Shown here: positions 32,906 to 35,039 of the stretch, one piece after another
Layout of the letters: each line of letters starts with the position of its first letter
How positions within the stretch are numbered: the stretch's first letter is position 1
DNA from: Paracoccus rhizosphaerae
Lineage (GTDB): Bacteria; Pseudomonadota; Alphaproteobacteria; Rhodobacterales; Rhodobacteraceae
Direction of reading: 5' to 3'
Length of the DNA: 35,039 bases
Assembly: GCF_026162645.1 (NCBI RefSeq)
Contig: NZ_JAOTBE010000038.1
Coordinates: forward strand, 1 to 35,039
Made by a program: the position numbers and the translations under genes
The notes under the pieces: model-generated
What the model saw: only the letters and a program-made list of their open reading frames with translations
The model's database searches: none
Told to the model about the DNA's origin: nothing

Positions 32906-33756
32906 CCGACACCCCGAAATCCCACGGCCGCCTGGCGATCCGCCCCAGCCTGAAGCCGCGCGAGCTGATGGCCGAGCCTCAGGTGCATGGCGCCTGGACG
33001 GCACGGATCGTCACGCTGTTCCCCGAGGCCTTTCCGGGCATCCTCGGCCTGTCGCTGATCGGCAAGGCTCTGGCGCAGGGGTTGTGGAACCTGCAGACAA
33101 TCCCGCTACGCGACCACGGCGTCGGCCGTCACCGCAACGTGGACGACACCCCCGCGGGTGGCGGGGCCGGGATGGTGATCCGCGCCGACGTCATGGACGC
33201 CGCCCTCCGCGAGGCCGGGCCGGGACTGCCCGTCATCTACATGTCGCCGCGCGGCAAGCCCCTGACCCAGGCCCGTGCCCGCGCGCTGGCGCAGGGGCCG
33301 GGCGTCACCCTGATCTGCGGCCGGTTCGAGGGCATCGACCAGCGCGTCTTGGACGCCCATGACGTCGAGGAGATCAGCATCGGCGATTACGTCCTGACCG
33401 GAGGAGAGATCGCCGCTCAGGTCTTGATCGACGCAACGGTCCGGCTTATACCGCGCGTGCTGGGGAATCAGGATTCTCTGGCCGAGGAATCCTTTTCCAT
33501 CGGCAACAGGGGCCTTCTGGAAGCCCCCCAGTTCACGAAGCCCGCCCAATGGGACGGCCGCGAGATCCCACAGGTACTTCTGTCCGGTAATCACGCGGCC
33601 ATATCTGCTTGGCGGGCCAGTGAGGCCGAAAGGCTGACCAAGGAACGCCGCCCCGATCTGTGGCGGGCACATGCGGAAACGCAGGTGGACCCGGCAAAGG
33701 ACCGACAGCGCTCGGGCGCATCAGACCAATCGCGGAACCACCGCGAGCAGAGATAG
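32902..33756 (+). CDS. trmD: tRNA (guanine(37)-N(1))-methyltransferase
   Basis: TrmD makes m1G37 in tRNAs and prevents frameshifting. The 284-residue product has the knotted SPOUT domain: [71 protein letters not shown] and [20 protein letters not shown]. The C-terminal domain includes [18 protein letters not shown] and [13 protein letters not shown]. About 30 residues precede the usual TrmD start ([23 protein letters not shown]); similar extensions occur in relatives, and the ATGA overlap with rimM supports the long start. A Met at residue 23 is an alternative. Confidence 0.96.
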   Translation: MTDTPKSHGRLAIRPSLKPRELMAEPQVHGAWTARIVTLFPEAFPGILGLSLIGKALAQGLWNLQTIPLRDHGVGRHRNVDDTPAGGGAGMVIRADVMDAALREAGPGLPVIYMSPRGKPLTQARARALAQGPGVTLICGRFEGIDQRVLDAHDVEEISIGDYVLTGGEIAAQVLIDATVRLIPRVLGNQDSLAEESFSIGNRGLLEAPQFTKPAQWDGREIPQVLLSGNHAAISAWRASEAERLTKERRPDLWRAHAETQVDPAKDRQRSGASDQSRNHREQR

Positions 33757-33767
33757 GAACCACAGCG

Positions 33768-34151
33768 ATGAACCTGATCGCAGAACTCGAAGCCGAGCAG
33801 ATCGCCGAGCTCGGCAAGACCATCCCCGACTTCAAGGCCGGCGACACCATCCGCGTCGGCTACAAGGTGACCGAAGGCACCCGGACCCGCGTGCAGGCCT
33901 ATGAAGGCGTCTGCATCTCGCGCAAGGGCGGCAGCGGCATCGCGGCCAGCTTCACGGTCCGCAAGATCAGCTTTGGCGAAGGCGTGGAACGCGTGTTCCC
34001 GCTCTATTCGACCAACATCGACTCGATCGAGGTCGTGCGTCGCGGCAAGGTCCGCCGCGCCAAGCTGTACTACCTGCGCGACCGCCGCGGCAAGTCGGCC
34101 CGCATCGCCGAGAAGACCAACTACCGTCCGCTGTCGGACGCGAAAGCCTGA
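33768..34151 (+). CDS. rplS: 50S ribosomal protein L19 (bL19)
   Basis: Large-subunit protein at the 30S-50S interface, 127 residues. It starts [34 protein letters not shown] and continues [74 protein letters not shown], read here in blocks and conserved throughout. TAGGAA lies ahead of the ATG at 33768. It is 11 bases after trmD and 14 ahead of rpmE, in one operon. Confidence 0.97.
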   Translation: MNLIAELEAEQIAELGKTIPDFKAGDTIRVGYKVTEGTRTRVQAYEGVCISRKGGSGIAASFTVRKISFGEGVERVFPLYSTNIDSIEVVRRGKVRRAKLYYLRDRRGKSARIAEKTNYRPLSDAKA

Positions 34152-34165
34152 GCAGAGGTCACGCC

Positions 34166-34387
34166 ATGAAAAAAGAGATTCATCCCGACTACCACATGAT
34201 CGAGGTCAAGATGACCGACGGGACGACCTATCAGACGCGGTCGACCTGGGGCAAGGACGGCGACAGCATGTCGCTGGACATCGATCCGACCTCGCACCCT
34301 GCTTGGACCGGCGGTTCGTCGCGCCTGATGGATGCCGGCGGTCGCGTGTCGAAGTTCAAGTCGAAATACGCCGGCCTGGGCTTCTGA
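34166..34387 (+). CDS. rpmE: 50S ribosomal protein L31 (bL31), cysteine-free form
   Basis: Large-subunit protein L31, 73 residues: [45 protein letters not shown] and the end [16 protein letters not shown]. It contains no Cys, so it lacks the zinc-binding motif of the C+ form (E. coli RpmE), and would not act as a zinc reserve. This form is usual in Alphaproteobacteria. It is the last gene of the rpsP operon, 14 bases after rplS, followed at once by a strong terminator. Confidence 0.96.
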   Translation: MKKEIHPDYHMIEVKMTDGTTYQTRSTWGKDGDSMSLDIDPTSHPAWTGGSSRLMDAGGRVSKFKSKYAGLGF

Positions 34388-34409
34388 TCCCGAACCGACA
34401 TAGGTTGCG

Positions 34410-34437
34410 AACGCCGCCCCTTCCGGGCGGCGTTTTT
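34410..34437 (+). terminator. rho-independent terminator of the rpsP-rpmE operon
   Basis: Perfect 10-base arms AACGCCGCCC/GGGCGGCGTT with a 5-base loop, continuing into TTTCATTTT. It lies 22 bases after the rpmE stop. Confidence 0.9.
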
Positions 34438-34620
34438 CATTTTGGGCGGTGTCGTCTCAGCCACGGCCTGAAGCAACACCGACCGGCACCATCAGACTTT
34501 TGCCACGCAACATCGCCGCAACGGCAGCCCTGCGCAGCTATACCGATCTGATGATAAGTTCACGATGACTTCCCTTTGGTGGCAGCTCGCCAAGAGACAT
34601 GCCGGGCAATGATCTGCGCA
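34438..34620. other. no gene seen
   Basis: Between the rpmE terminator and the first IS remnant I see no frame with family resemblance or a ribosome-binding site. Base composition drops slightly compared with the operon. Confidence 0.5.
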
Positions 34621-34870
34621 TGTCAATGGCGGCGCGAAAGTCGGCCATGAAGCGGCGTGAAGCCAGGCTGGGTGGCGGTGTCCGGCACCGTGGCGCGTCG
34701 GCCCCTATGGGCCAGATCGGCAAGATCTGAATTCAAGTTTGTTGTTGCCGTTCTCGGGCCGTGCTGTTGGCGAGGCGATAGCTCTCGCCATTCATTTCGA
34801 GGATGCTGACGTGATTGGTCAGCCTGTCTGACGTTGTCCCCTGCGCCTAATCCAGCTTGAGATAGGCTCT
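34621..34870 (-). mobile_element. IS21-family insertion sequence remnant (istB end)
   Basis: The end of an IS21-like element. TGTCAATGGCGGCGCG at 34621 has the TGT start usual for IS21 termini. About 110 bases further in, read leftward, is the C-terminus of an IstB ATPase (DRLTNHVSILEMNGESYRLANS, then TARERQQQT and stop; coding part 34733-34835). Upstream of these codons the frame meets a TAG at about 34850, so only a decayed stub remains. IstA and the rest of IstB are absent, probably removed when another element (IS5-type, next entry) inserted or recombined. Confidence 0.65.
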
Positions 34871-34917
34871 GGCCCAACTGGTCGGACCAGAGATGAAGCG
34901 CAGCAGGTTCACTGAAG

Positions 34918-35039
34918 ATTAGGGTCAGGATTCATAACCAATAGATGACGACAGCTGCGAGGGCGATCGCGGATAGGAAGACCTTTGGGCATCGGTCGTA
35001 GCGGGTCGCCACGCGCCTCCAGTCTTTAAGCCTGCCGAA
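34918..35039 (-). mobile_element. end of an IS5-family insertion sequence with transposase C-terminus
   Basis: From 35039 to 34932, read leftward, are 35 codons and a TGA: FGRLKDWRRVATRYDRC followed by PKVFLSAIALAAVVIYWL. This is the characteristic C-terminus of IS5-family DDE transposases (the conserved F-x-R-(L/I)-K-x-(F/W/Y)-R-x-(V/I)-A-T-R-Y-(D/E) block, containing the Lys/Arg after the catalytic Glu). The element continues past the window's right end, so its integrity is unknown. Its terminal repeat probably lies at about 34918-34938 (TTAGGGTCAGGATTCATAAC on the plus strand). It abuts the IS21 remnant. Confidence 0.75.

Noticed and set aside
34538..34723. 61-codon leftward frame
   Set aside because: It spans the IS21 terminus and has no family resemblance; likely non-coding.

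Overview
The window is a chromosomal segment from a high-GC alphaproteobacterium, most likely of the Rhodobacteraceae and Paracoccus-like. I infer this from protein resemblance and gene order (ffh–GNAT–chorismate mutase–rpsP–rimM–trmD–rplS–rpmE; mraZ–rsmH–ftsL–ftsI–murE–murF–mraY–murD; a DUF1127 gene followed by CCUCCUCCC-loop small RNAs; lipoylated E1-beta in a pdhABC operon). No rRNA or tRNA genes, CRISPR arrays or prophage genes were seen.

Layout. 1–1.9 kb: rplM–rpsI with an intrinsic terminator and a hotdog thioesterase, all leftward. 1.9–3.0 kb: decayed DNA holding an ECF sigma-factor pseudogene and a DUF4394 fragment, which look like the two halves of a divergent pair that lost its middle. 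3.0–7.1 kb: DUF4112 protein, a secreted phytase/esterase-like protein and a large PA14/RTX/Hint secreted protein. 7.4–16.7 kb: the first half of the dcw (division and cell wall) cluster, leftward and tightly coupled by ATGA overlaps. Here rsmH and ftsL are joined in one reading frame through a run of nine G, and mraZ has a strongly structured leader with an internal terminator, like the UpsM small-RNA leader of Rhodobacter. 17.1–18.2 kb: mrp. 18.5–19.3 kb: a DUF1127 gene and twelve CCTCCTCCC-loop hairpins (six two-hairpin 'cuckoo'/CcsR-type sRNA units), enlarged by a 183-bp tandem duplication. 19.35–24.6 kb: DUF2945, rlmJ, ftsB and the pdhABC operon, rightward. 24.7–28.5 kb: leftward PfpI-like protein, mipZ, EamA transporter, AhpD-like peroxidase-related protein and a LysR regulator divergent from azoR. 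29.4–34.4 kb: ffh, GNAT, chorismate mutase and the rpsP–rimM–trmD–rplS–rpmE operon, including an unlisted 58-residue membrane-protein ORF before rimM. 34.6–35.0 kb: remnants of an IS21-family element and the end of an IS5-family element.

How the parts connect. The segment is rich in growth functions: peptidoglycan precursor synthesis, the divisome (FtsI, FtsL, FtsB, MipZ), ribosomal proteins and rRNA/tRNA modification, SRP, and pyruvate dehydrogenase. Two RNA-based control points stand out. One is the attenuator-like leader before mraZ. The other is the expanded array of anti-Shine-Dalgarno-loop sRNAs after DUF1127, which sits 1.5 kb upstream of pdhA; in R. sphaeroides the homologous CcsR RNAs are reported to influence the pyruvate dehydrogenase complex. 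All function calls are by eye, from motifs and remembered family sequences; no database search was run.
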